Source of the DNA: Chryseobacterium sp. MYb7 | Lineage (GTDB): Bacteria; Bacteroidota; Bacteroidia; Flavobacteriales; Weeksellaceae | Assembly (NCBI RefSeq): GCF_002979455.1 | Contig: NZ_PCOU01000001.1 | Span: 186,001 to 250,000 of the forward strand | Direction of reading: 5' to 3' | Length of the DNA: 64,000 nucleotides | Shown: piece after piece, positions 34,906-44,518 of the stretch | How the letters are laid out: the number at the start of each line of letters is the position of its first letter | How positions within the stretch are numbered: the first letter of the stretch is position 1 | The notes under the pieces: generated by a model | What the model was told of the DNA's origin: nothing | Seen by the model: the letters and a program-made list of their open reading frames with translations, nothing else | The model's database searches: none | Made by a program: the position numbers and the translations under genes

Positions 34906-37080
34906 TTATTTTATTTTTAGTGGTTTTAAACCATACTCATTTACTCTCACTCTGTTAATGTAATTAAATGCATCGTTTAACTCTGCTTCTGTCCATCTGC
35001 TTCTTTGGGCTATAATCTGTTTCCAGACATACATTTCTTTGGTTAATCTGTTGTATCCTCTATATACTTCAGCTCCTACTTCTTCAAAGTGCTTTAAGTG
35101 ACACATTTCGTGGAATGCAACTATTTCCGTACACTCTTTCGTCAAAATTAGCTGACCGGTTTGTGCACTGAACATCCCTACCTTAGGGGGAATACTAGAC
35201 TTCATAAAAAGCATCAGATCTTCAAAAGTTTTGAATCCTCCGACAGGTTTATACAACTTAGTAATAGAGTTAATATCCCCATCTACAATTAAAGTCAATC
35301 CTTTATTTTTTAAGGTTCCTCTAAGTTTTCTAATTTGAGTTTCCTTTAATATATTTCCTCCTAAATTGCCAATATTTCTGGATGCCATCCAATCTAACTC
35401 TTTAGAAGTAAGATCAGCAATCTCTTCATAACGAGGTTTTATAGCTTCCTTATTTTTCAGAAACCAATCTGCGATCTTTTTCCAAATATTATTGATAAAG
35501 TCGCGCAGTTTTTGTCCCCCTGTTTTAAAAAGAAGTAGTAAATCTTCTAATGCCTTACCAGCTTTTTTATAGGCATCTGCAGTTTGAATTTTCACAAATT
35601 TACTGGTTTGGCTAATAGTTTTTCCTATTTCTGAATTTATTTTTGTTAAAACCTCTCCAAGTTTCCCAACCTCAGCAACTTTTGCTATATCGGCAATGGG
35701 AATGAAGAATGTTCCGATGAAAGAGATCGTAAATCCCGCGATATAATAAATTCTGACCCAATTCATATCATCGGAATTTTTACTTTTTAGATAGTCTGCC
35801 ATCTGTTTAATTCCATCATATACCGCATTTTTAATATTGGTGAATAATGTTCCTGATTTTAACATATTCCAAAAATTATCTATCATTTCCAGAATGTGTT
35901 GAAAATCCAAAGAGATATCAAAAGGTGCTTCAAGTAAGCTCCCCAAGAATTTGAAAATTGATGATACAAAATCAATCACACCGTTCCATATCCCACAAAT
36001 CAAAGCTATTCTTTCAGAGAGGATAGTGGTTTTTTCCTGCATCTGGGGGCTTTCCAAGGTTTTAAAAATATCTTCAATTTCGTTTTTTACATAGTTGTTA
36101 TAATTCTCTATAAATTTTTCTATTACAGAGATTTGATTAACAACAATATCATTAATTATTTCAGGAGAAATATCAGTGAAATCAAATCCATCTTTATTGG
36201 TAAATATTTCTTTGACAATTTTTAGTTTTCCATCAGGAATGGATAAAACCTTGATTAAACTATCTTTTTTAAAAAAATAATCCTGATTTTCCGTATCCCA
36301 AATACTATCCGGAATTTTAAGAAAATCAATGCCATGCCCTAATTTATTAGAAACCCATCCTAAAGCTTTTGCAGGAGCAGAAATGCTCATAATAACATAT
36401 CTGATAAAAGTAAAAAAACCTTCTTTAATACCTTTTTTTTCAATATATCCTTTTAAAAAAAGTTCTTCAATGATTTCTTTACTGACATTATTGGCATGTT
36501 TATTAATTCTATCCATAATGTCTCCGTCAAAAAAAGTTTTATATATTTTACCTGAAGACTGATCTGTATATGTTTTCTTTATTTTATCAGAAACCCTTCC
36601 ATATAAAACATCGTCACTTAAAGTATCATCATCAGTTTCCAGAAAAAAGATAACTTCATCTTCAGCAGGTTTTACTACTTCGTAGCATTCTTTTACTTTA
36701 TTGCCGTCAGTTGAAACAAATAGGAGTAATTTAAAAGCCAATTTTTCACTGCTATTAACCATATCATTTCTATTTGTATCTGAAAAAAATTCATATTTAT
36801 AAAAAGAAAATCCGTTTTTATCAATTTTAGGATCTATTACTAAACTTGAGTTTCCTTGTTGAAAGCTTTTAGCAGAGGGATAATATTTGTTGTTGATTAC
36901 AGAAGTGTTTTGGTTATAGAATTTATACGTGGCTAGAGGACTTACGTTGTTCATTCCCCGAATAAATTCTCCTGAATTGTTATCTGTAAATAATGGATTC
37001 AAAAATGCTGAGAATTTGTTTTTCATTGACAAAGCCTCTTCAACAATATCAAAAACATCTTTATAATCTGTGTTTTTCAT
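34906..37080 (-). CDS. Large protein with C-terminal zincin metallopeptidase toxin domain (MPTase4-like)
   Basis: A 724-aa protein with no signal peptide. The N-terminal about 200 residues are of unknown fold, followed by helical stretches and two hydrophobic segments (about residues 378-392 and 440-460). The C-terminal domain of about 130 residues carries HEMCH (657-661) in AFHEMCHLKHFEEVG and a following TKEMYVWKQII, the pattern of zincin-like polymorphic-toxin peptidases (Tox-MPTase4, named from memory). It lies 73 bp after the large coiled-coil gene, separated by a strong terminator hairpin, and is followed at once by a small immunity-like gene. Confidence 0.7.
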   Translation of the reverse strand: MKNTDYKDVFDIVEEALSMKNKFSAFLNPLFTDNNSGEFIRGMNNVSPLATYKFYNQNTSVINNKYYPSAKSFQQGNSSLVIDPKIDKNGFSFYKYEFFSDTNRNDMVNSSEKLAFKLLLFVSTDGNKVKECYEVVKPAEDEVIFFLETDDDTLSDDVLYGRVSDKIKKTYTDQSSGKIYKTFFDGDIMDRINKHANNVSKEIIEELFLKGYIEKKGIKEGFFTFIRYVIMSISAPAKALGWVSNKLGHGIDFLKIPDSIWDTENQDYFFKKDSLIKVLSIPDGKLKIVKEIFTNKDGFDFTDISPEIINDIVVNQISVIEKFIENYNNYVKNEIEDIFKTLESPQMQEKTTILSERIALICGIWNGVIDFVSSIFKFLGSLLEAPFDISLDFQHILEMIDNFWNMLKSGTLFTNIKNAVYDGIKQMADYLKSKNSDDMNWVRIYYIAGFTISFIGTFFIPIADIAKVAEVGKLGEVLTKINSEIGKTISQTSKFVKIQTADAYKKAGKALEDLLLLFKTGGQKLRDFINNIWKKIADWFLKNKEAIKPRYEEIADLTSKELDWMASRNIGNLGGNILKETQIRKLRGTLKNKGLTLIVDGDINSITKLYKPVGGFKTFEDLMLFMKSSIPPKVGMFSAQTGQLILTKECTEIVAFHEMCHLKHFEEVGAEVYRGYNRLTKEMYVWKQIIAQRSRWTEAELNDAFNYINRVRVNEYGLKPLKIK

Positions 37081-37107
37081 TTTTAATAATTTTAAAGATT
37101 AATAAAA

Positions 37108-37132
37108 AAGGCAGAGTAAAACACTCTGCCTC
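37108..37132 (-). terminator. Intra-locus terminator ahead of the toxin gene
   Basis: GGCAGAGT (37110-37117), AAAAC loop, ACTCTGCC (37123-37130), then a T-run on the minus strand. It stands between the 1261-aa gene and the toxin gene, with no promoter visible in the 30 bp that follow. Confidence 0.75.
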
Positions 37133-37153
37133 ATGAAGTATGATTCAACAGAA

Positions 37154-40100
37154 TTATTGCAATGCCTGCTTTAATTCAGATAATGGTAATGAAGCGATAA
37201 CTTCTTTAGGATTATCATCTGTTGTCAACTCAAGGAATCCGTTGTTAAGTTCAATTTTGTCTACAAACTTATCGTCTCCTGCGTTTAATTTAGAGTCAAC
37301 AATAGAAAATTCAGTTTCTGTAACTACATCTGAAGGAACTTCAAAATCTTCTGGATTTTCCTTTGTAAATGGTAATGCTGTAGCTGTTTTTAATCCGGCT
37401 GAGTCTTCCTGTAAAATATTCAGAGAAGTAGGAAGTACAGTGATCCATGCTTTTCCTTGTTTTATTCCTACAGGTTCACGCATTTCGTCAACAATACTCA
37501 AATACATCGGATCTCCGATTACAGGTACTTCACCTCCGTTCCAGATTCTTCCGGTAGACATGAAGAATTGTACGGCATCTTCGAATCCTGGTTTTACCGT
37601 TACAATTACTCTGGCCATACCTGCCTGAAGGAAGTTCCTGAATAAAGGATCTGTACTTTGAGACAGATACATATCCTGCCATTTCGCTTTATCTCCCCAA
37701 TAGTAAGGATAGAAGGTATAATCCATGATGCTCCATTCAAAGGCTTGTTCCATGAATTTTGCCAATGCAGTATATTGTTCCAGATCTTCACCTAGCACAA
37801 TGCTGAAGTCCTGCATTCTTTCTGCTCCGTTGGTAAAGTTTTTCCCCAGTGAAGCATAATCCTGTAATAGATAAGCAATACAGTTATGTTTTAGGATAAC
37901 AGATTCCATATTACGGTAGAAGTTGCTTGAATTAAGCTTTTCTTTATTCTGCTCTTCTTCTTCCTTCGCTTTTTTCTCTATTTCTGCTTTCTTCTCCAAG
38001 AAGATGGCATAAGCTTCATCATAAGCCTTGATAATGGCTGTGAAGTTTTCTAAGAACCATGATGTCATGTACGCTGCAGAAAGTTTACAAGTAATTTCGA
38101 ATGCGATATTCACAGAGTCGATATTTTCACATCTGTACACGAAGTCATAAGAACCGGTTACATTCTGAGGTGTAAAATAAGCTGTACTGTCAATAGAAGT
38201 ATTCCAGTTTTCCAAAGCTACTGTACCTCCTGCAAAATTACTTGTATATAGAACACTTTTACCTCTTGAATCTCTTTCGAAACCATAGAACATTTTTACG
38301 GCACTTGCTTCATAGTTATCAGGGATATCAATTTGTCTGTGTCTGAATTCTCCGTTTCCGTCTACTTTTTCCCATTGTTTTCCAAGAATAAGGTTAATAG
38401 GAGATTTCGGCTGTTCTGTAAGTTTTACATTATAGTAATTCGCCCAGTATTCAATCTGTTGTTGAGTGGCTTTTTGAGCGCTTGGCATATTCCATTGACC
38501 GGTAACGGTTCTTGGGTCTAAAGGTGGCGTTAATGTATCAGATTTTGAAGCAGCTGTTGCTAAAGTATGAAGTCTTGCAGGTTCAGGAACCATGAATTCA
38601 AACATGGTACGTTTACCATAGTTGAAGATCTGGTTTTTCATTTTCTTATCTACCCATCTGTACACTCCAACTACATGTTTGTTACCGTTTCTGTTATCAA
38701 AACCATGAGCATTGTTTTCTTCAAATTCTTCAATGATTTTTTCAATTCTTTCCTCGGCTACTTTGGTAAGGATTCTTTCTGTAGCTTTTTCTGTAATTTC
38801 CTGAGATTTTGAAATAGCCTGCCTTGTACTGTTTTCTTTAGAGTTTCTGGCAGCAAAGCTTCCTCCCACCTCAAAAGATTTACCCATACCTCCATATCTG
38901 AAATGTGCCTCAGTATTAATATCTTGTTGGATAACATTAGCTACTTCAGACTGCATGTCATTTCGGGTTGTAGTAGTTGTATCACTCAGGGTTTCTCTCT
39001 CTGTAGACTTGGAAGTGGTGGTCTGAATTTCACTTCTTCTCAGCCTACGGGTTGATTTTTGTTTAAACTCTTTCGCCATAATGTTTTCGATATGAGTTAC
39101 CTCACCCGGAACATAAGCATGAGTTGTCTGAACAACTTTTAAGTAATCTGCAATACCCAGCCTTTTTACACCAAAGTGCTTAGGAATAAAGGTTCCTGGC
39201 TTATATCCACCATTACCTTCAGATGGGTTTTCCGTTTCATCTTTTGTCTCTTCAGTATAAAGAATTCCTGTGAATGTTCTGTTGATTTCAATTTCAGAAA
39301 GACTTAATGAAGCTTCTTTTCCATTATTGAAATAAATTTTGATGTCCATAGATCTGATGAACTTACCAAACTTATCCACTAAGAACAGAGGCAAGGCTAC
39401 TTTTCCATCTACCACTTCAATATTGGAGAAGCTTTCCTCAAACAATCCGAAATCAGTGCTGGCATTGATTTTTACAGAAGCTGCTCCCCATGCGTTGCTT
39501 TCAGCCTGATAATAGAATGTAGCTGTTGCCGGCATTCTTGAATAGACTGGTTCGTAGGATGTTTTCAGATAATATGATCTTGGAACAACTCGGGATGAAG
39601 CGCTATAAGAAGCAGCTACAGGAACCAATACTCCTCCTACACTTGCATAAGTTTGCTCTGGAGCTGGTGATTTCTGGAATAAAGTCTGAACTTTTGAAGC
39701 CGTTTCTTCATCCATTTTTTCAAAAATTTCAGGATAGGTGTCAAACTCGTCAGTAATGGAAACTTCAATTGTTCCTAACTGCAGTTTTCTGTCACTTAAA
39801 ACCGTTATTGTTGAGAAATCCAATCCGCCTTCAGGTTTTTCCTCACTGGTTACTTTTGTGAAAATATTGACGAATAATTTGAAAGAATCCAGAGAAAGTT
39901 TTTCCTTAAGATCCCCAAAATTAATTTCATTTTTATATTCAAACTTGAATGGCGGAACTTTTAAGGCTTCCAATGAAGCATATAAAGCATCAATTTGTTC
40001 CTGTGTTAAACCTCCTTTTGCAATTTGGGCTTTAACACTTTCCTGCAAGGTATTGTATCTCTCAATATCTGCCTGATGGGTATCCATATATTGTTTGTAA

Positions 40101-40939
40101 GCGGCATCATATGCTTTTGCTCTTAACGTATAGAATAACTTCTGAGTAGCTTCCAGTTCAGCTCTCAATTGTAATAGGCCATCTTTCTCAAAAGTAAGAT
40201 AAGAAAGTTCTGAAATCCTTTCTCCTTCTGCTTTTAATTGCTGCTGTACCGAAAATGAAAGAGGAGTAGTACCGTTGATCATTCCCTCTCCAATTTTAGA
40301 GATGTCTACCTGAAATGCATTTCCTGAAGGATTTGATGTGGAACCTTCTCCTTCGTATCCGTCTCCAAACAATTTCATGGGTAAAACAACTCTTGCTTCC
40401 AATGCTTTTGCTTTCAGATCCTCACCGTTGATTTTTATTAATTCCGGTGTGGAAGGTAAATCAGCAACATATCCAAAGTGAAGAGCTTTTAAAATATGAA
40501 CCAAAGCTTCTTTTACATAAAAGTTTTCCTGGGTAACCGTTTGATAAATAAGATTGTCCCAGATTTCTCCCATTTTAGATTGTATAGCATTGCTGTTATA
40601 TAGATTCTTAGCTGTAATTTCATCTGCTACAGAAATTGCTTCTTTTTTTGCAATTTTTCTACCAATTTTAAGAGCTTCCAAAAGAGGTCCGCCTTCAATT
40701 TCAATTTCGCTTTGATATCCAACTGTATTGAATGATTTAGCAGCACGTTCCAATGCCTGGAATTTTTCTAAAGCTGTACTTGCTGGATTAATTGCCGTAT
40801 CAAAAGAAGTCGTAAGCTGCGATGGTCTGTGAATAAATCCAAGATTTACTTTTTTAGTTTCTGTTAATTCTGGGTTTCTTAAGCTTACAAATCTAAATAA
40901 GGTTTGTGGTGCGCTATTGTTTGTTTCGTTTGTTGCCAT
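37154..40939 (-). CDS. Large coiled-coil structural protein of unknown family
   Basis: A 1261-aa protein with no signal peptide or clear membrane helix. Order: helical N-terminus (to about residue 380, with a long coiled coil ERISELSYLTFEKDGLLQLRAELEATQ region), a beta-rich middle, then near residue 609 PGEVTHIENIMAKE followed by a basic/Thr-rich stretch (RRLRR, SDTTTTTRND). A helical segment follows (ATERILTKVAEERIEKIIEE), and the C-terminal half is mixed. I have seen the PGEV-HIEN-RRLRR pattern in large uncharacterised bacterial proteins but cannot name the family. The context with fibre-like and toxin-like products suggests a structural or carrier role. Confidence 0.65.
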   Translation of the reverse strand: MATNETNNSAPQTLFRFVSLRNPELTETKKVNLGFIHRPSQLTTSFDTAINPASTALEKFQALERAAKSFNTVGYQSEIEIEGGPLLEALKIGRKIAKKEAISVADEITAKNLYNSNAIQSKMGEIWDNLIYQTVTQENFYVKEALVHILKALHFGYVADLPSTPELIKINGEDLKAKALEARVVLPMKLFGDGYEGEGSTSNPSGNAFQVDISKIGEGMINGTTPLSFSVQQQLKAEGERISELSYLTFEKDGLLQLRAELEATQKLFYTLRAKAYDAAYKQYMDTHQADIERYNTLQESVKAQIAKGGLTQEQIDALYASLEALKVPPFKFEYKNEINFGDLKEKLSLDSFKLFVNIFTKVTSEEKPEGGLDFSTITVLSDRKLQLGTIEVSITDEFDTYPEIFEKMDEETASKVQTLFQKSPAPEQTYASVGGVLVPVAASYSASSRVVPRSYYLKTSYEPVYSRMPATATFYYQAESNAWGAASVKINASTDFGLFEESFSNIEVVDGKVALPLFLVDKFGKFIRSMDIKIYFNNGKEASLSLSEIEINRTFTGILYTEETKDETENPSEGNGGYKPGTFIPKHFGVKRLGIADYLKVVQTTHAYVPGEVTHIENIMAKEFKQKSTRRLRRSEIQTTTSKSTERETLSDTTTTTRNDMQSEVANVIQQDINTEAHFRYGGMGKSFEVGGSFAARNSKENSTRQAISKSQEITEKATERILTKVAEERIEKIIEEFEENNAHGFDNRNGNKHVVGVYRWVDKKMKNQIFNYGKRTMFEFMVPEPARLHTLATAASKSDTLTPPLDPRTVTGQWNMPSAQKATQQQIEYWANYYNVKLTEQPKSPINLILGKQWEKVDGNGEFRHRQIDIPDNYEASAVKMFYGFERDSRGKSVLYTSNFAGGTVALENWNTSIDSTAYFTPQNVTGSYDFVYRCENIDSVNIAFEITCKLSAAYMTSWFLENFTAIIKAYDEAYAIFLEKKAEIEKKAKEEEEQNKEKLNSSNFYRNMESVILKHNCIAYLLQDYASLGKNFTNGAERMQDFSIVLGEDLEQYTALAKFMEQAFEWSIMDYTFYPYYWGDKAKWQDMYLSQSTDPLFRNFLQAGMARVIVTVKPGFEDAVQFFMSTGRIWNGGEVPVIGDPMYLSIVDEMREPVGIKQGKAWITVLPTSLNILQEDSAGLKTATALPFTKENPEDFEVPSDVVTETEFSIVDSKLNAGDDKFVDKIELNNGFLELTTDDNPKEVIASLPLSELKQALQ

Positions 40940-40996
40940 TTTTTAATATTTTGTTTTTATTGTGTGTATTGTTTTTGTTTACTTAATGAATTGTGA

Positions 40997-43039
40997 TTAT
41001 ACCGGGCTGTCATTTTTTTTGGTGTATTCAAGGGTCAGGGCAAATGAATTGATCAGAGAGTAATCATAATCAGAAACACCTGCAAGTTCAAATCTTACCT
41101 TTTTGTTTTCCAGTGTGATGAAAGCTTTCGTCATCCATTGATTTCCGGCAAATGCTACATCCAGTGCATACCATTCTGTGAACATTTGGTTGGAGACAAT
41201 CACTTCCATATCTTCAAAAATTTTGTCAATTGGAAATTCTCCGGTTCTTGGGATCTGATCAAGGAATAATGTCTTTTTATAGACCGGTTTATTATTAATC
41301 CATAAACCACCAGTTTTTTCTTCTTTGGTAGTATAAGAGTGCTGCTTGTCTGCATATTTCTTTTGGATAAAACTTTCATTACGATAATAGTCGCCATAAT
41401 AAAAAGATCCAGTCATTCCCGGAGAATCATAAGATGTTCCTATAAAGTCAATTCCTGAGATTCTTACATTACTGCCTGCATTGTATTTATTATTGATTTC
41501 AACTACTCCGTCATCAAGGAAGGAAATATATGATCCATACACAGCTCCTTTCAATTCTCTGTTTCCGTTTGTATTGTCAAAGACAATATCTCCGGTAATA
41601 GGTTTCACAGGTGTTGTACCAGAAAGTGGGACAAAATCAGTAAGGTCTGATAAATTTTTATATCCAAATACATTACCATCGTTCAGCACTGCTACTTTGG
41701 TGTAAGAACTGTCTGCTAAAGGAGTTCTTTTTGCAGAAATAACAGCGTCAAAATCTACTGTTCTTACGGCAAAGTCCCCTCCAATTAATGGAGTCACAAA
41801 ATCATGACGTCTTGCTACCGGATTGGATTCAATAACCAACTTGTTGAATGTGGAACCTCCCAATGGGGCATTACAGCCAATAACGACGTTATTATCTCCC
41901 CAAACTCCCATTGCATGAGTGGTTGAAGCTGCATTATATCCGATAAATGTATTGGAACCCCAAGCCCCTGAAGTGGTAACTTTTCCGTAATTCTGCCCAG
42001 CAAAAGCTCCAAGGAATGTATTCTGAACCCCATGAGTAAGCCAGTATCCGGTTCCTATTCCTAATGTGGTGTTGTATTTACCATCAATGTTTTTAACCCC
42101 CGCTTCATCCCCAACGTAAGTACATCCAAGAGCTGTGGTTGAATTTTTACCAGCTTCAGTTCCGACCATTAGATTGTAACTTCCGGTTGTTAAAAGCGAG
42201 CCGCTGTTTACTCCTACCATAGTGTTCCAGTCTCCGGTGGTCAGGTTGGCACCAGCAAAACCTCCGATAGCAATATCACTTAGGCCGGTTGTTAGTTTTG
42301 GTAGGGCATTATATCCGATCCCAATTCCATAGGTTCCGGTATGATCTGTATTCATGTTTCCAAACCATAAAGAATAGGTTTTAGAGCTGAAATTGATTTC
42401 ACCTGCTCTGCCTTCGCTCGGTTGGAAAATGATAGGTTTGGTTGTTCCGTTACCTCTGTCGATGACATTTTGTAAATTATCATTTCCGCTAAATGCTGGT
42501 TTATCAGAAAGATCATTATAGCTGCCTGTAAGCGCTACTTTTTTCAAAACTACTTTGTCCTGGCCTTCCTGTACCAATGTCATACTTCCGTCGGGATTGG
42601 TAGTCGGAATAATACTGAATTCTGATAGATTAATGTGAAAGGCAGATCCATCATTCTGGGTAATTGTGATGATATTCTGAGCGGCATCATATTCAGCTCT
42701 TTCAATATGGATGTTATTGGTAACGAGAGTACCTAAATCTACAGATTTACTTTGTTGAACTCCATTCTCACCGATATAAAATACAGTTAAGATATTTCCG
42801 TTCAATTGTGGGGTTTGAATAGATGTTTGTGTTTCGATTTTGTTTTTCCAAAGCTGAGCATCCTGTGGGCTTATATTGGAAGCGTTTACATCTGCTTTTT
42901 TAGAAAAGTCGTAATCTATTTTTTCTAAAGGAAGTTTTTCATCCTTATGCCAATATGACTCCTGCCATTCCCAAAATTCTTCCTGTTTTGGGATATCCCC
43001 GTTTTCGAAATATTTTTTTAATTCCTGTTTTGTTTTCAT
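40997..43039 (-). CDS. Tail-fibre/adhesin-like protein with shared N-terminal adaptor
   Basis: A 680-aa protein with no signal peptide. Residues 1-36 are the adaptor shared by five consecutive genes (FENGDIPKQEEFWEWQ, YWHKDE). The centre (about residues 230-400) has YadA-head/phage-fibre-like repeats (GIGIGYNAL, DIAIGGFAGANLTTG, NTMVGVNSGSLLTTG, YNLMVGTEAG). The C-terminus resembles fibre tip domains. Likely a trimeric fibre; cytosolic synthesis without signal peptide fits a phage-tail-like particle better than a Sec-exported adhesin. Last of the adaptor genes in transcription order, 57 bp before the 1261-aa gene. Confidence 0.7.
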   Translation of the reverse strand: MKTKQELKKYFENGDIPKQEEFWEWQESYWHKDEKLPLEKIDYDFSKKADVNASNISPQDAQLWKNKIETQTSIQTPQLNGNILTVFYIGENGVQQSKSVDLGTLVTNNIHIERAEYDAAQNIITITQNDGSAFHINLSEFSIIPTTNPDGSMTLVQEGQDKVVLKKVALTGSYNDLSDKPAFSGNDNLQNVIDRGNGTTKPIIFQPSEGRAGEINFSSKTYSLWFGNMNTDHTGTYGIGIGYNALPKLTTGLSDIAIGGFAGANLTTGDWNTMVGVNSGSLLTTGSYNLMVGTEAGKNSTTALGCTYVGDEAGVKNIDGKYNTTLGIGTGYWLTHGVQNTFLGAFAGQNYGKVTTSGAWGSNTFIGYNAASTTHAMGVWGDNNVVIGCNAPLGGSTFNKLVIESNPVARRHDFVTPLIGGDFAVRTVDFDAVISAKRTPLADSSYTKVAVLNDGNVFGYKNLSDLTDFVPLSGTTPVKPITGDIVFDNTNGNRELKGAVYGSYISFLDDGVVEINNKYNAGSNVRISGIDFIGTSYDSPGMTGSFYYGDYYRNESFIQKKYADKQHSYTTKEEKTGGLWINNKPVYKKTLFLDQIPRTGEFPIDKIFEDMEVIVSNQMFTEWYALDVAFAGNQWMTKAFITLENKKVRFELAGVSDYDYSLINSFALTLEYTKKNDSPV
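42938..43039 (-). repeat. Adaptor-encoding direct repeat, copy 1 of 5
   Basis: About 100 bp at the 5' end of the fibre-like gene. It encodes the MKTKxELK-FENGDIP-FWEWQ-SYWHKDEK segment and is nearly identical in DNA to four further copies upstream. The most diverged of the five. Confidence 0.75.
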
Positions 43040-43050
43040 TTTGTTAAATT

Positions 43051-43809
43051 TTAATTAATAAGCTGCCCTCCGGTTACCTGAACTTCAGGATCAAAAGAAT
43101 ACATGTGATATTTGGTGTTTTCTCCTAATACAACCTCTGTTAGTTTGTTGCCTGAAAATGCTCCCGACTCAATATTGAGAACAGTTTGTGGAATATGTAC
43201 AGATGCAATAAGGTTATTTCCGAAAGCATAATTTTTGATTTCAGTAACGTCATCAGGAATGATTACAGAAGTAAGTTTATTGGAGCTGAATAAAGTTTCT
43301 TCAATGACTTTAAGTTTCTTTGGAAGCAACAAATCTGAAATTTCATTACCTGAAAATGCGCCGTAACCAATCGCAGATAGATTTTCAGGAAGTCGGAGCG
43401 AGGTAAGTTTATTACTTGCAAATGCAAGTTTCTGAATTTCAGTAACGGTATTAGGGATCGTAATGGAAGTAAGTTGTGAGCTTAAAAAAGCATTTTCTCC
43501 AATACTTACGATACCGTCAGGTATTTGTATATCTGTTATCATTATGCCCATTGTAAAATATTTGGGAATCCTTAAAGTTCCCGGCGGTACAATTACTTTT
43601 CTTTTTAGAAAAAATTCCATTGAGGCATTTTTATCTTTATCCATCTCAGCGTAAATGATATTATATGTACCATTCTCGAGTCCTGAAACTTTTTGTGTGG
43701 AGATTTTCTCATCCTTATGCCAGTACGAGTTCTGCCATTCCCAAAAGTCTTCCTGCCTTGGGATATCTCCATTTTCAAAATAGAGTTTGAGTTGTTCTTT
43801 TGTTTTCAT
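43051..43809 (-). CDS. Adaptor plus BspA-type leucine-rich-repeat protein 1
   Basis: A 252-aa protein. The N-terminal 36-residue adaptor is followed by a unique linker (to about residue 75) and LRR_5/BspA-like repeats of about 23 residues (IGENAFLSSQLTSITIPNTVTEIQ and three or four more), ending TGGQLIN. No signal peptide. BspA-type LRRs mediate protein-protein or host-surface binding. Longest of the four LRR paralogues; 11 bp from the fibre-like gene. Confidence 0.75.
   Translation of the reverse strand: MKTKEQLKLYFENGDIPRQEDFWEWQNSYWHKDEKISTQKVSGLENGTYNIIYAEMDKDKNASMEFFLKRKVIVPPGTLRIPKYFTMGIMITDIQIPDGIVSIGENAFLSSQLTSITIPNTVTEIQKLAFASNKLTSLRLPENLSAIGYGAFSGNEISDLLLPKKLKVIEETLFSSNKLTSVIIPDDVTEIKNYAFGNNLIASVHIPQTVLNIESGAFSGNKLTEVVLGENTKYHMYSFDPEVQVTGGQLIN
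43708..43809 (-). repeat. Adaptor-encoding direct repeat, copy 2 of 5
   Basis: 5' end of LRR protein 1. Long identical tracts with copies 3-5 (for example the stretch encoding GDIPRQEDFWEWQNSYWH). Confidence 0.75.
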
Positions 43810-43823
43810 AACTGTTATGGATT

Positions 43824-44465
43824 TTACATGTCACTGATTAGAGTTCCTCCAACAACTGTAGTTTGGGCATCAAAAGCATCAGCGTAATATTGGGTAGATC
43901 TTTCCAGCCTTACATATTGTAAATTGGGATTGTTGCTAAATGCTTTGGAGCCAATCATAACAACTGTAGATGGGATGTACAGTGAACTGATTTTGTTATA
44001 GCTGAAAGCTGAGCTTTTAATTTCTTTCAGTCCTTCAGATAAGGATAATGTTGTGATTTGATTATTAGAAAATGCACTTTCACTGATGGTTTTAACCTGT
44101 GCCGGGAGACTTATTGATTTAATAAGATTATTACTGAAAGCTTCTTTTCCAATCTTAGTTACACTATTGGGAACTGATACTTCCGATATACCGGTATTGG
44201 AGAGAAACATGTCAGGAATAGACAATGTTCCTGCTTTAATAAATACTCTTTTGACACTTAAATGAGCCAGAGAAGCATTTCCGGTTTCATCGATCTCAGT
44301 ATAAAAGTCATTAAAACGAGGTAATCCGTTTTCCAGACCTGCGATTTTAGTCATGTCAATTTTCTCGTCTTTATGCCAGTATGAGTTCTGCCATTCCCAA
44401 AAGGCTTCCTGCCTTGGGATATCTCCATTTTCAAAATAGAGCTTTAATTCTTCTTTTGTTTTCAT
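43824..44465 (-). CDS. Adaptor plus BspA-type leucine-rich-repeat protein 2
   Basis: A 213-aa paralogue with the same adaptor, a different linker (to about residue 85) and LRR_5 repeats (IGKEAFSNNLIKSISLPAQVKTI). The C-terminus VVGGTLISDM resembles that of LRR protein 1 (TGGQLIN), so these two form a sub-pair. No signal peptide. Confidence 0.75.
   Translation of the reverse strand: MKTKEELKLYFENGDIPRQEAFWEWQNSYWHKDEKIDMTKIAGLENGLPRFNDFYTEIDETGNASLAHLSVKRVFIKAGTLSIPDMFLSNTGISEVSVPNSVTKIGKEAFSNNLIKSISLPAQVKTISESAFSNNQITTLSLSEGLKEIKSSAFSYNKISSLYIPSTVVMIGSKAFSNNPNLQYVRLERSTQYYADAFDAQTTVVGGTLISDM
44364..44465 (-). repeat. Adaptor-encoding direct repeat, copy 3 of 5
   Basis: 5' end of LRR protein 2, nearly identical to copies 2, 4 and 5. 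Confidence 0.75.
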
Positions 44466-44518
44466 TTTTTGATGTTAATAATTTTAAACAATGACCTTTT
44501 TGAGAAAGTATTGTTGCA

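Noticed and set aside
39738..40076. 112-aa rightward reading frame within the 1261-aa gene
   Set aside because: Antisense shadow with no motif or ribosome-binding site.
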